A program made the position numbers and the translations under genes. A stretch of DNA of 64,000 nucleotides from Hymenobacter negativus (GTDB lineage Bacteria; Bacteroidota; Bacteroidia; Cytophagales; Hymenobacteraceae), in assembly GCF_017571495.1 (NCBI RefSeq), contig NZ_JAGETZ010000011.1, positions 62,001-126,000 of the forward strand, written 5' to 3'. How positions within the stretch are numbered: position 1 is the stretch's first letter; each line of letters opens with the position of its first letter. Below are positions 50,595 through 59,072 of this stretch, piece by piece. The notes below the pieces were generated by a model. The model saw nothing but the letters and a program-made list of their open reading frames with translations. It had not been told where the DNA came from and did not search any database.

Positions 50595-51386
50595 ATGAAC
50601 AAGCATCTTCTGGCTGGCGCGCTGCTGGCTACTGCGATGGGTGCGGCGCCTGCCGCCCACGCCCAAACCCCTCTCAACCCTGTGCAGCCCTGGGGCTCCT
50701 GGTTTATCGCCACGGTGCAGCTGCCAGGCAGTGCCGAGCACAAATGGGGCGGGTTTGCCGAGATTCAGGCCCGCACCAACGGTCTGTTCAAAGAGTACTT
50801 CTACAACGAGTTGAAGGCTGGGGTGAGCTATGACCTCGACCCCAATTTTACGGTGGCCGTGGCCGGTGGGCGCTACTCTACCTCCGACTACAAGGACCTC
50901 GAAGCCGGCCCGCTAAATACCGAAAAGCGCCTTTGGGAACAGCTGATTCTTACCCAATATTCGCACCGCCTCAAGCTGGAACATCGCTACCGCATTGAGC
51001 AGCGCTGGTTTAGTTTTCGCGATGATAGCACGGCGTTTCGCCAGCGTTACCGCTACCGCCTCAACGCCTTTTTTCCGCTTAATAAGAACACCATCACGGC
51101 CGGCACGATTTTCCTGGCGGCCTACGATGAAATTTTTCTCAACCCCAAAGGCCCCGTGTTCGAGCGCAACCGGGTGTATGGCGGCGTAGGCTACCAGCTC
51201 AACAAGCACTTTGTAGTGCAGGTGGGCTACGTCAACCAAGCCAACTACAACTACACGGCCCAGCAGGGCCAGTTCGTGCTGCAAAATACGGCGGCCAAGA
51301 ATAACGTAGTCATGGCCTTTACCTACAAGTTCTCGCACCGCGCCGTGCCGGCGGGCCAGGAGCAGCTGCCCACGCAGCAGGACTGA
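50595..51386 (+). CDS. DUF2490 outer-membrane-type protein
   Basis: 263 residues. A signal peptide (MNKHLLAGALLATAMGAAPAAHAQ) precedes a domain with alternating aromatic residues: WGSWFIATVQLPG, WGGFAEIQARTNGLFKEYFYNEL, LTQYSHRLKLEHRYRIEQRWF, FRQRYRYRLNAFFPL, VYGGVGYQLNKHFVVQVGYVNQ. This is the DUF2490 pattern, probably a small outer membrane barrel. Role unknown. It has its own -7 box and a terminator. Confidence 0.85.
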   Translation: MNKHLLAGALLATAMGAAPAAHAQTPLNPVQPWGSWFIATVQLPGSAEHKWGGFAEIQARTNGLFKEYFYNELKAGVSYDLDPNFTVAVAGGRYSTSDYKDLEAGPLNTEKRLWEQLILTQYSHRLKLEHRYRIEQRWFSFRDDSTAFRQRYRYRLNAFFPLNKNTITAGTIFLAAYDEIFLNPKGPVFERNRVYGGVGYQLNKHFVVQVGYVNQANYNYTAQQGQFVLQNTAAKNNVVMAFTYKFSHRAVPAGQEQLPTQQD

Positions 51387-51419
51387 TTAAGTTGCACATC
51401 AACACCCTTTTCTGCAAAC

Positions 51420-51449
51420 AAAGGCCCGGCAACCATTGCCGGGCCTTTT
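51420..51449 (+). terminator. Intrinsic terminator
   Basis: AAAGGCCCGGCAA / TTGCCGGGCCTTTT with a short loop (CCA) and a T run, between the DUF2490 gene and poxB. Confidence 0.88.
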
Positions 51450-51488
51450 GTTTTCGCGTACACCCCCTCGACTCTAACCTATGAAAGC

Positions 51489-53216
51489 ATGTCCAAAAAA
51501 TCCGTAGCTGAAATCATTGTCGATACCCTCGTCGCAGCCGGCGTCAAGCGGGTCTTCGGCGTGGTCGGTGATTCCCTGAATGGCATTACCGACAACATTC
51601 GCACCCGCGACAACATCGAATTCATTGCTGTGCGACACGAGGAAGGCGGAGCCTTTGCCGCCGGGGCTGAAGCTCACCTCACCGGCGATTTGGCCGTGTG
51701 CGCCGGCTCGTGCGGGCCCGGCAACACCCACCTCATCAACGGCCTGTTCGACTGCCACCGCAGCCGCGTGCCGGTGTTGGCCCTGGCCGCCCAGATTCCC
51801 AGCGTGGAAATCGGGACCGGCTACTTTCAGGAAACCCACCCCGAGCGTCTATTCCAGGACTGCAGCCACTTCTGCGAGCTGGTTTCAACCCCCGAACAGG
51901 CCGTACGGACCATCGAAAGCGCCGTGGCCGCCGCCTTGGGCCAGCGCGGCGTGGCTGTGGTCGTAATACCCGGCGACGTGGCCTACCTCGAAGCCGAAGC
52001 GCCCAAAGTCCTGCTTCCCACTCGCGGCCGCCGTAGTACCCTGCGCCCCGCCGATGCCGACATCCGCCAGGCCGCCGAGGTGCTGAACAACGGCACCAAA
52101 GTCACCATTCTGGCTGGCATTGGTTGCGCCGAAGCCCACGCCGAACTGCTGCAAGTGGCGGAGCTGCTACAATCCCCCGTGGTGCACGCCCTGCGCGGCA
52201 AGGAGTACGTAGAACCCAACAACCCCTACGACGTGGGCCTGACCGGCCTGCTGGGCATGCCCGCCGCCTACCACGCCGTGATGGATGCCGACGTGCTTCT
52301 GATGCTGGGCACCGACTTTCCCTACCGCCAGTTTTACCCCGAAGATGCCCGCGTAATTCAGGTCGACGTCCGGCCCGAACACATCGGCCGGCGCACCCGG
52401 GTCGAAATCGGGTTGGTGGGTGATGTGGCTGAAACCCTGCGCCAGCTGCTGCAATACCTCGTGGCCCATCCCGATTCATCTCACCTCGAAGCCGCCCAGG
52501 AGCGCCACCGCGACGACGACGCCCACCTCGCCGAACTGGCTACCGGTGACGCTGGCGACACCAGCCTGCACCCTCAGCACGTGGCCCGTTTGCTGGACGA
52601 AATGGCGGCCGAAAACGCTATTTTCACTTGCGACGTGGGCACGCCTACCATCTGGGCCGCCCGCTATTTGCACATGAATGGCCAGCGCCGGCTCATCGGC
52701 TCCTTCGTGCACGGCAGCATGGCCAATGCCGTATCGCAGGCCTACGGTGCGGCGCTGGTCGAGCCCGGCCGCCAGGTCATCGCCATGTGCGGGGACGGCG
52801 GCCTAGCCATGCTCCTGAGCGAGCTACTAACCATTCGCCAGCACAAAATCCCGGTCAAAATCATCGTCTTCAACAACTCCGCCCTCAGCTTTGTGGAGCT
52901 GGAAATGAAGGCCGCCGGCATCATCGAGTACGGCACCGAGCTGGACAATCCCGATTTTGGCGCTGTAGCCGAAGCCGCTGGCTTGAAAGGGTTCCGCGTG
53001 AGCGACCCCGCCAATCTGGAAAGCGTGCTGCGCGAAGCCCTGGCCCACGACGGACCCGCGCTGGTCGACGCTGTGGTGAAGCGTCAGGAGTTGAGCATGC
53101 CGCCCAGCATTGAGCTGAAGCAGGCCCAGGGCTTCGGCCTATATGCGTTGAAAGCGCTAATGAATGGCAAAGGCAGCGAGCTGCTGGAGCTGGCGAAGAC
53201 GAACCTATTTCGGTAG
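51489..53216 (+). CDS. poxB: Pyruvate dehydrogenase (quinone) / pyruvate oxidase
   Basis: 575 residues, thiamine-diphosphate and FAD enzyme oxidising pyruvate to acetate and CO2 with quinone as acceptor. The order and wording of blocks closely match E. coli PoxB: VFGVVGDSLNGITD, RHEEGGAFAAGAEAHLTGDL, CAGSCGPGNTHLINGLFDCH, then IFTCDVGTPTIWAARYL, and the ThDP motif MCGDGGLAMLLSELLTIRQ...NNSALSF. The C-terminus ALMNGKGSELLELAKTN LFR keeps the membrane-binding end of PoxB. A palindromic element follows the stop by 4 bp. Confidence 0.93.
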   Translation: MSKKSVAEIIVDTLVAAGVKRVFGVVGDSLNGITDNIRTRDNIEFIAVRHEEGGAFAAGAEAHLTGDLAVCAGSCGPGNTHLINGLFDCHRSRVPVLALAAQIPSVEIGTGYFQETHPERLFQDCSHFCELVSTPEQAVRTIESAVAAALGQRGVAVVVIPGDVAYLEAEAPKVLLPTRGRRSTLRPADADIRQAAEVLNNGTKVTILAGIGCAEAHAELLQVAELLQSPVVHALRGKEYVEPNNPYDVGLTGLLGMPAAYHAVMDADVLLMLGTDFPYRQFYPEDARVIQVDVRPEHIGRRTRVEIGLVGDVAETLRQLLQYLVAHPDSSHLEAAQERHRDDDAHLAELATGDAGDTSLHPQHVARLLDEMAAENAIFTCDVGTPTIWAARYLHMNGQRRLIGSFVHGSMANAVSQAYGAALVEPGRQVIAMCGDGGLAMLLSELLTIRQHKIPVKIIVFNNSALSFVELEMKAAGIIEYGTELDNPDFGAVAEAAGLKGFRVSDPANLESVLREALAHDGPALVDAVVKRQELSMPPSIELKQAQGFGLYALKALMNGKGSELLELAKTNLFR

Positions 53217-53220
53217 AATA

Positions 53221-53308
53221 GTAGCGCCGACTTTGTAGGCCGCGTCTCCGCGCTGGTCGCAGTTGTTCGGATTTCCATCGGGGACGCGAACTACAAAGTC
53301 CGCGCTAC
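53221..53308. repeat. Nested palindromic element, family A
   Basis: GTAGCGCCGACTTTGTAGG (53221) is mirrored by ACTACAAAGTCCGCGCTAC (ending 53308), with CGCGTC / GACGCG inside. It shares GGGGACGCGAACTA with the element at 39661-39733, but here the arm has TTTGTAG in place of TTTTAG. It starts 4 bp after the poxB stop. Confidence 0.8.
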
Positions 53309-53377
53309 AGAAACCCAAAAGGCCTTTCCGCGTGTTAAATTCGGCCCCGCAACCCTTGCGGCGGCCGTTTCGCATCC

Positions 53378-54211
53378 ATGACCAACAAAGAAATCAAAGC
53401 CCTTATCTCGCTGCTCGATGACCCGGAAATCGCGCCGCAAATCCAGGACAAAATTCAGAATCTGGGCGAAAGCATCATTCCCTTTCTGGAAGAATCCTGG
53501 GAAGAGACCCTCGACGGCCAGCAGCAGCAGCGGCTCGAAGACCTCATTCACCACCTGCAGTTTGAGGGGCTTCAGCAGCGCCTTAAAGTATGGCGCGAAG
53601 CCGGAGCCACCGACCTGCTCGAGGGAATGTGGCTGCTCAATACCTACCAATACCCCGATGCCGACTACCAGGCTCTGAACCGCGCCATCGAGCAGCTCCG
53701 CTTTGAAGCCTGGACCGCCCTGCGCCCCGAAATGCACCCCGCCGACCAGGTGCAAACCCTGAACTATGTGATGTTCAAACAGCACAAGTTCGCGGCCAAC
53801 ACCCAGCATTTCCACTCGCCGGCCAACTCCATGCTCCAGCGCGTGATTGAAACCAAGCGCGGCAACCCGCTCACACTCTGCGTGATTTACCTGCTGGTTT
53901 CCCAGCGCCTGAACCTCCCTGTTTTTGGTGTGAACCTGCCCAATCTGTTCGTGCTCACCTTTCGCCCCGAGCTGCGAGGTGCCGAGCCGTTCTACATCAA
54001 CTGCTACAACCGCGGCCTCGTCCTCTCCCGCACCGATATTGAGCATTACGTTTCGCAGCTCAACATCAATTCCAACCCTATTTTTTACGAGCCCTGCTCT
54101 AACCTCGACATCGTGCGCCGTGCCATGCGCAACCTGCAGCTTAGCTTCGAGAAGCTGCAAGAGCCCGTGAAAGCTGCGGAAGTGGCGCTGCTGCTAAGCA
54201 TTTTGGAGTAG
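53378..54211 (+). CDS. SirB1/transglutaminase-like protein
   Basis: 277 residues without signal peptide. The middle and end carry the Transglut_core2 (SirB1) pattern: LEGMWLLNTYQYPDADYQALNRAIEQL, then NSMLQRVIETKRGNPLTLCVIYLLVSQRLNLPVFGVNLP, followed by NINSNPIFYEPCSNLDIVRRAMRNLQLSFEKL. The Cys in LTLCVIYL would match a papain-like nucleophile position. The biochemical role of this family in most bacteria is unknown. Confidence 0.85.
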   Translation: MTNKEIKALISLLDDPEIAPQIQDKIQNLGESIIPFLEESWEETLDGQQQQRLEDLIHHLQFEGLQQRLKVWREAGATDLLEGMWLLNTYQYPDADYQALNRAIEQLRFEAWTALRPEMHPADQVQTLNYVMFKQHKFAANTQHFHSPANSMLQRVIETKRGNPLTLCVIYLLVSQRLNLPVFGVNLPNLFVLTFRPELRGAEPFYINCYNRGLVLSRTDIEHYVSQLNINSNPIFYEPCSNLDIVRRAMRNLQLSFEKLQEPVKAAEVALLLSILE

Positions 54212-54213
54212 CA

Positions 54214-54266
54214 GGATGGCAGGCAGTACCCCCGAACCTTCATTTCGGAGGTACTGCCTGCCATCT
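54214..54266. terminator. Bidirectional terminator hairpin overlapping a stop codon
   Basis: GATGGCAGGCAGTACC / GGTACTGCCTGCCATC, a perfect 16-bp stem. The right arm overlaps the first two bases (54265-54266) of the redoxin gene's stop codon (TAG at 54267-54265), so the hairpin serves the convergent pair. Confidence 0.8.
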
Positions 54267-54846
54267 ATCTTTTAATCAAACAGCCAGCGGCGCGTTTATC
54301 GGCCACGCCGGCCGGGCGGCCAGCCAGTACATTGTCCAGCACCTGTTTTAGGTACGGCTGCTGCACGCTGCTGGCCACTTGGGGGTTGTCGTCGATGGCG
54401 CCACGGTAGCGGATGGCAAAGCCACCAGCTGCTGGCTCTAGGACCACGGCTTCGGCGGTTTTGCTTACGCCCAGCATCCCGGCCACTTGCTGGCTGGCAT
54501 CGGTGAGGGTGGGCAATTCGACTTCGCCGGGAGCAGCAGTACCGGGCGCGTCGAGGTTAATAGGCACGTTGACGAACAGAAACTGCACGCCCCGGCCCCG
54601 GTAGGTGCTGCTGAGCGAAGCCAGTCGCTCCTGGTAGAGCCGCGAGAAAGCGCAGGCAGGGTTTAAGAATACCACCACCACGGCTTTGTTGCCGGCGTAG
54701 CTTTTTAGGGCTACATCGGCATTGGCGGCTGTTTTGAGAGTGAAATCGGTGACGGTGCCACCGCCTTGGGCGCGGGCCACACCCACGGCCAGCGTGAGGG
54801 CCAGCAGCGCAACGGCGGCAACAATGGAGATGCGGCGGAATGACAT
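54265..54846 (-). CDS. Exported thioredoxin-fold (redoxin/AhpC-TSA-like) protein
   Basis: 193 residues from ATG at 54846 (MSFRRISIVAAVALLALTLAVGVARAQ, a signal peptide). A redoxin domain follows: VTDFTLKTAANADVALKSYAGNKAVVVVFLNPACAFSRLYQERL, with a single Cys in the active loop (ACAFS), i.e. a CxxS type, and GVQFLFVNVPINLD. Near the end is LKQVLDNVLAGRPAGV. It is probably a periplasmic peroxiredoxin-like or thiol-transfer protein. A second Cys (near the C-terminus, AAGCLIKR) could form a disulfide with it. Confidence 0.8.
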   Translation of the reverse strand: MSFRRISIVAAVALLALTLAVGVARAQGGGTVTDFTLKTAANADVALKSYAGNKAVVVVFLNPACAFSRLYQERLASLSSTYRGRGVQFLFVNVPINLDAPGTAAPGEVELPTLTDASQQVAGMLGVSKTAEAVVLEPAAGGFAIRYRGAIDDNPQVASSVQQPYLKQVLDNVLAGRPAGVADKRAAGCLIKR

Positions 54847-54885
54847 GGCAGGAAGGTAAGGGAAAAGTAACGAAAGCATCATCGG

Positions 54886-55563
54886 CTAAGCGGCTGGTTC
54901 GTGGCAGTAAGTGAGGACGTAGCCGGGTGCCGGCTGAGAATAGCAAATGCAGTGCCGCGTCTTAATACCTTCCAGGACCAACGTAGCCGGGATTTCGCCG
55001 GATTGCTGCGGGACAAAGGAACCCAATAAAAGCTGGGTTTTGAAGATGATGCCGCGCTGAGCCGCCAGCTTGTACAGCGTTTCTTTGGCGCTCCAGAGCA
55101 AGCTGTAGTGGGTGTGGCTATCGGCGGCGGCCGCTTGGGCAGCGGCCCACTCATCGGCGGCCAGAAACTTGCTGGCCAGCCGCTGAGCTTTGTCACGGAT
55201 GATTTCGATATCTACTCCAACCTGGCCGCCTTGGCTCAGCACCGCTGCTGCCCAAGCGCCGGAATGCGACAGCGATACGGTGAGATTATGCGCTGTACCC
55301 GGCAGCCAGGGCCGCCCGGTGGCATCGTTGTGCACCACCAGATTGGTGGGTGGGACGGCCATTATTTCCAGCGAAAGTGCATGGATGAGCACCCGCCCGG
55401 CCAGCCACTGTGCCTGGCGGACGGCATCGGCCGTGGCCGGCATCAGGGGCAGGTAGGCCTCTTGCCAGGGCAGCAGGCGCCACAGCTCCTCCGGCGTTTC
55501 GCTGAGGTGCCAAAGGCCCAGCACGGCGGTAGGGGAGAGGCGCTGGATGGAGTGCAACGGCAT
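54886..55563 (-). CDS. 4'-phosphopantetheinyl transferase superfamily protein
   Basis: 225 residues. Core motifs are VSLSHSGAWAAAVLS, QVGVDIEIIRD (Mg-binding Asp/Glu) and LLWSAKETLYKLAAQRG, the WxxKE/AxxK region. It transfers phosphopantetheine from CoA to carrier proteins (ACP or PKS/NRPS). Length suits a Sfp-type, wider-specificity enzyme; the shorter AcpS type is excluded. No polyketide genes are in the window, so the carrier is unknown. A palindromic repeat lies upstream. Confidence 0.9.
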   Translation of the reverse strand: MPLHSIQRLSPTAVLGLWHLSETPEELWRLLPWQEAYLPLMPATADAVRQAQWLAGRVLIHALSLEIMAVPPTNLVVHNDATGRPWLPGTAHNLTVSLSHSGAWAAAVLSQGGQVGVDIEIIRDKAQRLASKFLAADEWAAAQAAAADSHTHYSLLWSAKETLYKLAAQRGIIFKTQLLLGSFVPQQSGEIPATLVLEGIKTRHCICYSQPAPGYVLTYCHEPAA

Positions 55564-55567
55564 GTTT

Positions 55568-55705
55568 TTTAGTGATTAACGGTTGGTGGTTAACGGGGAA
55601 TGAACGTTGGGGCGGGTTTGCACCGAGGGCTACTTTATGGTTGGAAATGCCCCGTCGGGTTGTATCGGGCCATTAATCATTAACTGCTAATCATTAACCA
55701 TTAAA
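55568..55705. repeat. Imperfect palindromic intergenic element (TTAACCA type)
   Basis: Left GATTAACGGTTGGTGGTTAACG and right CCATTAATCATTAACTGCTAATC plus CATTAACCATTAA are imperfect inverted copies, with about 75 bp between. The element fills the divergent gap between the phosphopantetheinyl transferase and WD40 genes. Confidence 0.5.
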
Positions 55706-55713
55706 CACGAAGC

Positions 55714-55721
55714 TACCTTTG
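55714..55721 (+). promoter_or_regulatory. -7 element TACCTTTG for the WD40 gene
   Basis: A perfect TAnnTTTG only 18 nt before the ATG at 55732, implying a very short leader. The palindromic repeat just upstream forms the DNA around position -33. Confidence 0.6.
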
Positions 55722-55731
55722 CGGCGTTACT

Positions 55732-56658
55732 ATGTCTGAAATTTTCCGCCCGCCCGTTACCCGAATTGCCACCCTCGCCGGCCACCGCGACGCAGTATAT
55801 GCCATGACGGGTGGCGCGGACGACACCATTTATTCCGGCAGTGCCGATGGTATGGTGGTGAGCTGGAACGCCGCCGAGCCAGGCCGTGATGGCGAGCTGC
55901 TGGCCCGCGTCGAGAACTCGGTATATGCCCTGCGACATTTGCCAGCACTGGATATGCTGGTGCTGGGGCACAATTTTCAGGGTATTCAGGCCATTGATTT
56001 GGCGAAGCGCCAGCTGGCCCACGCCACAGCGTTGCCCCCGGTGGCCATCTTCGAAATAGTGGTTTCGCAGAGTCGGCAGCGGCTGTACGTGGCGCTGGGC
56101 GACGGTACGCTGGCCGTGCTGACGCTGCCCGATTTCCGGCTGGAGAAGCTCCTGCGCCTCGCCGATAAAAGCCTGCGCTGCCTTGCGCTGCACGAAGACC
56201 GCCACGAACTGGCCGTGGGCAGTTCCGACACCTTCACGCGCATCCTCGACCTGGATTCGCTGACCACAAAATACACGCTGGGCGAAAGCACGAACTCGGT
56301 GTTTTCGGTGGCGTATTCGCCCGATGGCACGCGCCTGCTCACGGCTGGGCGCGATGCCCAGGTTAGGACCTGGGACGTGCCTGCAGGCTACTCATTGGCT
56401 GGTACCGTGCCGGCTCACATGTACACCATCAACAACCTGGCCTTTAGCCCCGATGGGCAATACCTGGCCTCGTGCAGCCTCGATAAAAGCATCAAGCTCT
56501 GGGACGCGGCCACGCTTACGCTGCTGCGCGTGCTCGACCGCGCCCGCGCCGCTGGCCATGGCACGTCGGTGAACCGGCTGGTTTGGCCGGGCAACCAAAA
56601 CCGGCTAGTTTCGTGTAGCGACGACCGTAGCCTGGCCGTATGGCAAATAGAAGCATAG
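55732..56658 (+). CDS. WD40-repeat protein
   Basis: 308 residues, a beta-propeller of about seven blades. Clear WD repeats include HRDAVYAMTGGADDTIYSGSADGMVVSWNA, VFSVAYSPDGTRLLTAGRDAQVRTWDV, MYTINNLAFSPDGQYLASCSLDKSIKLWDA and VNRLVWPGNQNRLVSCSDDRSLAVWQIEA. There is no signal peptide, so it acts in the cytoplasm as a protein-binding scaffold. It lies upstream of the DivIVA gene with a palindromic element between; whether they interact is not known. Confidence 0.9.
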   Translation: MSEIFRPPVTRIATLAGHRDAVYAMTGGADDTIYSGSADGMVVSWNAAEPGRDGELLARVENSVYALRHLPALDMLVLGHNFQGIQAIDLAKRQLAHATALPPVAIFEIVVSQSRQRLYVALGDGTLAVLTLPDFRLEKLLRLADKSLRCLALHEDRHELAVGSSDTFTRILDLDSLTTKYTLGESTNSVFSVAYSPDGTRLLTAGRDAQVRTWDVPAGYSLAGTVPAHMYTINNLAFSPDGQYLASCSLDKSIKLWDAATLTLLRVLDRARAAGHGTSVNRLVWPGNQNRLVSCSDDRSLAVWQIEA

Positions 56659-56748
56659 TTGTCAGCTGTTCGCTATCAGTTTTCAGGGAAAAACCTGCCT
56701 GATTTCCATCTGCGACCCGAACAACTGGCAACAAACAACTGACAACTA
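56657..56748. repeat. Palindromic intergenic element (TTGTCAG type)
   Basis: TAGTTGTCAGCTGTTCGC (56657) is mirrored by CGAACAACTGGCAAC and AACAACTGACAACTA at the right end (56748). It begins with the last two bases of the WD40 stop codon (TAG at 56656-56658) and ends 5 bp before divIVA. Confidence 0.65.
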
Positions 56749-56753
56749 AAAAA

Positions 56754-57821
56754 ATGAAACTCACCGCCCTCGATATCCGCCAGAAAACGTTTGAAAAATC
56801 CTTTCGGGGGGTTGATAAAGACGAGGTGCAGGCTTTCCTGACCACAATTTCGCAGCAGTGGGAGCGTATGGGCGACGAAAACCGCGAGCTGCGCCTCAAG
56901 CTCGAACACGCCCAGCACGATGTGCAAAAGATGCGCGAAGTGGAAAGCAGCCTCTACCGCACCCTGAAAACCGCCGAAGACACTGGCAATAACATCACCG
57001 AGCAAGCCCAGCGCGATGCGGACCTGCGCATCCGCGAAGCCCAGTTTCAGGCCGAAAGCATCATCAGCGAAGCCCGGCAGCGAGCCCGCGAAGTGATGGA
57101 TGGCGCCTACCAGCAGGCCGAAAAAACCGTGACTGATATGCAGCGCGAAGTATCCGGCCTCGGCCAGGAATGCCAGCGCCTGGAGCAGCAGCTCGATACG
57201 CTGGTGCGCGACCTGCACCACCTCGCCTCCGATGCTCTCGACAAGGTGGAGAAAGCCCGCAACCGGCCCAAGGGCGGCACGGCAGCCATCCTTTCCCGCG
57301 CCGCCCGCGTACAGGTAGAACGGCCGAAAGAACCGGTCGTGGAACCCATCCCCGAGCCCATGCAAGTCACTGCCACTTCCGCTGTTTCGTCCGTAGCTGC
57401 CGTAGCCGCCGCCACGCCGACTTCTTTCCACCAATCGGCCCGCGCCCGTTCAGAAGAACAGTTAGAGCGCACCCTCGAAACTACCGGCTACAACCCCAAG
57501 CCCGGCCAGCAACCCGACCCCGGAGCGCCCGCCGAAGCCCCTCGCCCCGACATTGAGCGCCCCGGCGCCCCGGCCGAAAACCCTGGTATTTCGCCCGCGC
57601 CCCACATCGACCCACCTGCTCCCTCCCAGGTGCCCGAGCCGAACCCGCCTTATGTGCAGCCCGCTGCACCTGATATTCAGCCGGTAAGCCCCAACCATCC
57701 CGAAATTAACCAGCCCTCACCGGTCACGCATCCCGGCCAGCCGGGCATGGCTGCCGCGGCGGCCTTCGTTGCGCCCGCTGAAGCAGCGGTCAGCGAGAAA
57801 TCGTTTTTTGACGAAATCTAA
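56754..57821 (+). CDS. DivIVA-domain protein
   Basis: 355 residues. The N-terminal DivIVA lipid-binding segment is MKLTALDIRQKTFEKSFRGVDKDEVQAFL, with the F/R pair expected at the curved-membrane tip. A long coiled coil runs to ~190 (Arg/Glu/Ala-rich, with QREVSGLGQECQRLEQQLDTLV). The C-terminal ~160 residues are Pro-rich and disordered (PGQQPDPGAPAEAPRP...). DivIVA proteins bind negatively curved membranes and recruit pole or septum partners. It is best known from Gram-positives; the Bacteroidota role is less clear. A terminator follows. Confidence 0.9.
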   Translation: MKLTALDIRQKTFEKSFRGVDKDEVQAFLTTISQQWERMGDENRELRLKLEHAQHDVQKMREVESSLYRTLKTAEDTGNNITEQAQRDADLRIREAQFQAESIISEARQRAREVMDGAYQQAEKTVTDMQREVSGLGQECQRLEQQLDTLVRDLHHLASDALDKVEKARNRPKGGTAAILSRAARVQVERPKEPVVEPIPEPMQVTATSAVSSVAAVAAATPTSFHQSARARSEEQLERTLETTGYNPKPGQQPDPGAPAEAPRPDIERPGAPAENPGISPAPHIDPPAPSQVPEPNPPYVQPAAPDIQPVSPNHPEINQPSPVTHPGQPGMAAAAAFVAPAEAAVSEKSFFDEI

Positions 57822-57856
57822 ACCACAGATTAGTCGGATTCTGTAGCCGGCATTTT

Positions 57857-57888
57857 GAGAAAGCCTGCCTTTTGGCGGGCTTTCTTGT
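57857..57888 (+). terminator. Intrinsic terminator
   Basis: Stem AGAAAGCCTGCC / GGCGGGCTTTCT with loop TTTT and a short T run, 36 bp after the DivIVA gene. Confidence 0.8.
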
Positions 57889-57906
57889 TTTATGGATTAG
57901 GCAGCG

Positions 57907-57989
57907 TTTTGTATTGCAGAAGGTGCATTTTGTATAAAGGGGAGCGGCCGGGGTGGCGGGACCTTTGTGACGTAAATCAAGTGATTTAC
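57907..57989 (+). promoter_or_regulatory. Regulatory region of aldo/keto reductase 1: direct repeats, -7 box and operator
   Basis: TTTTGTAT occurs at 57907 and 57928, exactly 21 bp apart, as expected for AraC-type activator half-sites. GACCTTTG (57960-57967) is the likely -7 box. GTAAATCA-AG-TGATTTAC (57972-57989) is a perfect inverted repeat on the expected start site. The 61 nt from the first repeat to the end of the -7 box match the minus-strand region 62142-62082 in spacing and in 24 of the first 30 bases. Confidence 0.7.
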
Positions 57990-58008
57990 TTTACTTCACA
58001 AATTGAGA

Positions 58009-58992
58009 ATGAGCACCATCAAAAAAGTAGCCTTGGGCAGCCAGGGCCTGGAAGTACCCATCGAAGGATTGGGCTGCATGGGCATGACGACCCTGGCCGG
58101 CATGAGCGTGTATGGTACCGCCGACGAAACCGAAAGCATTGCCACCATCCACCGCGCCTTGGAGCTGGGTGTGAACCTGCTGGATACCGCCGACCTCTAC
58201 GGCCCGCTGCTGAACGAGCGGCTGGTGGGCAAGGCCATTGCCGGCCAGCGCGATAAGTATTTAATCGCCACTAAATTTGGCTTCGAAGTCGATGATAACG
58301 AGGCGCTGACCTGGGGCTACAATGGCAAGCCCGAGTATGTGCGCAAGGCCATCGAACGCTCGCTCCAAAACCTGGGCACCGATTATGTGGACCTCTACTA
58401 CCTGCATCGCCTCGACCCCAACACGCCCATCGAGGAAACCGTAGGTGCCATGAGCCGGCTGGTGGAAGAAGGCAAAGTCCGCTACATTGGCCTGTCCGAA
58501 GTCTCGGCCGAAATCATTCGCCGGGCGCACCAGGTGCATCCCATTACGGCCCTGCAAACCGAATATTCGCTCTTTGACCGGGGTGTGGAAGAGGATGGGG
58601 TACTGCAGGCCACGCGCGATATGGGCATTGGTTTTGTGGGTTATTCGCCGCTGGGACGGGGCTTTTTATCGGGCGATATTACGAAGTTTGAGGACTTTGA
58701 AGCCACCGATATCCGGCGCAACCTGCCGCGCTATCAGGGCGAGAATTTTACCAAAAACCTGGCTTTGGTAGAGAAAGTGAAAGCCCTGGCCACGGCTAAA
58801 GGTATTTCGGCTTCGCAGCTGGCGCTGGCCTGGGTGCTGGCGCAGGGCGTGGTGGCCATTCCTGGCACCAAGCGCCGCAAATACCTGGAAGAGAACGTGG
58901 CCGCCGCCAGCTTCCAGTTGAGTCCAGCCGAGCTGACCGAACTGGAAGCCGTTATGCCCGTGGGCAGCGCTGCCGGTGCGGCTTATGCGTAA
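58009..58992 (+). CDS. Aldo/keto reductase 1
   Basis: 327 residues from ATG at 58009 (MSTIKKVALGSQGLEVP). AKR TIM-barrel motifs are GVNLLDTADLYG (catalytic Asp and Tyr), IATKFGF (Lys), DLYYLHRLDP (His) and VRYIGLSEVSAEII. The C-terminal NADPH-binding block is VAIPGTKRRKYLEENVAA. It reduces aldehydes or ketones with NADPH in the cytoplasm; the physiological substrate is unknown. An AraC regulator lies downstream on the same strand. Confidence 0.93.
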   Translation: MSTIKKVALGSQGLEVPIEGLGCMGMTTLAGMSVYGTADETESIATIHRALELGVNLLDTADLYGPLLNERLVGKAIAGQRDKYLIATKFGFEVDDNEALTWGYNGKPEYVRKAIERSLQNLGTDYVDLYYLHRLDPNTPIEETVGAMSRLVEEGKVRYIGLSEVSAEIIRRAHQVHPITALQTEYSLFDRGVEEDGVLQATRDMGIGFVGYSPLGRGFLSGDITKFEDFEATDIRRNLPRYQGENFTKNLALVEKVKALATAKGISASQLALAWVLAQGVVAIPGTKRRKYLEENVAAASFQLSPAELTELEAVMPVGSAAGAAYA

Positions 58993-59010
58993 GCTCTGAA
59001 GTTTATGAAT

Positions 59011-59046
59011 GATAAAAGCCATGCTGCTCGCAGCATGGCTTTTATC
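59011..59046 (+). terminator. Intrinsic terminator
   Basis: A perfect 17-bp stem GATAAAAGCCATGCTGC / GCAGCATGGCTTTTATC with a two-base loop TC, between aldo/keto reductase 1 and the AraC gene. Confidence 0.85.
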
Positions 59047-59072
59047 GGATAATATATCTGCTGCCCCAACCC

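Noticed and set aside
51489..53216. Acetolactate synthase instead of PoxB
   Set aside because: Blocks such as GTGYFQETHPERLFQDCSHF and the C-terminal LLELAKTN match pyruvate:quinone oxidoreductase rather than IlvB.
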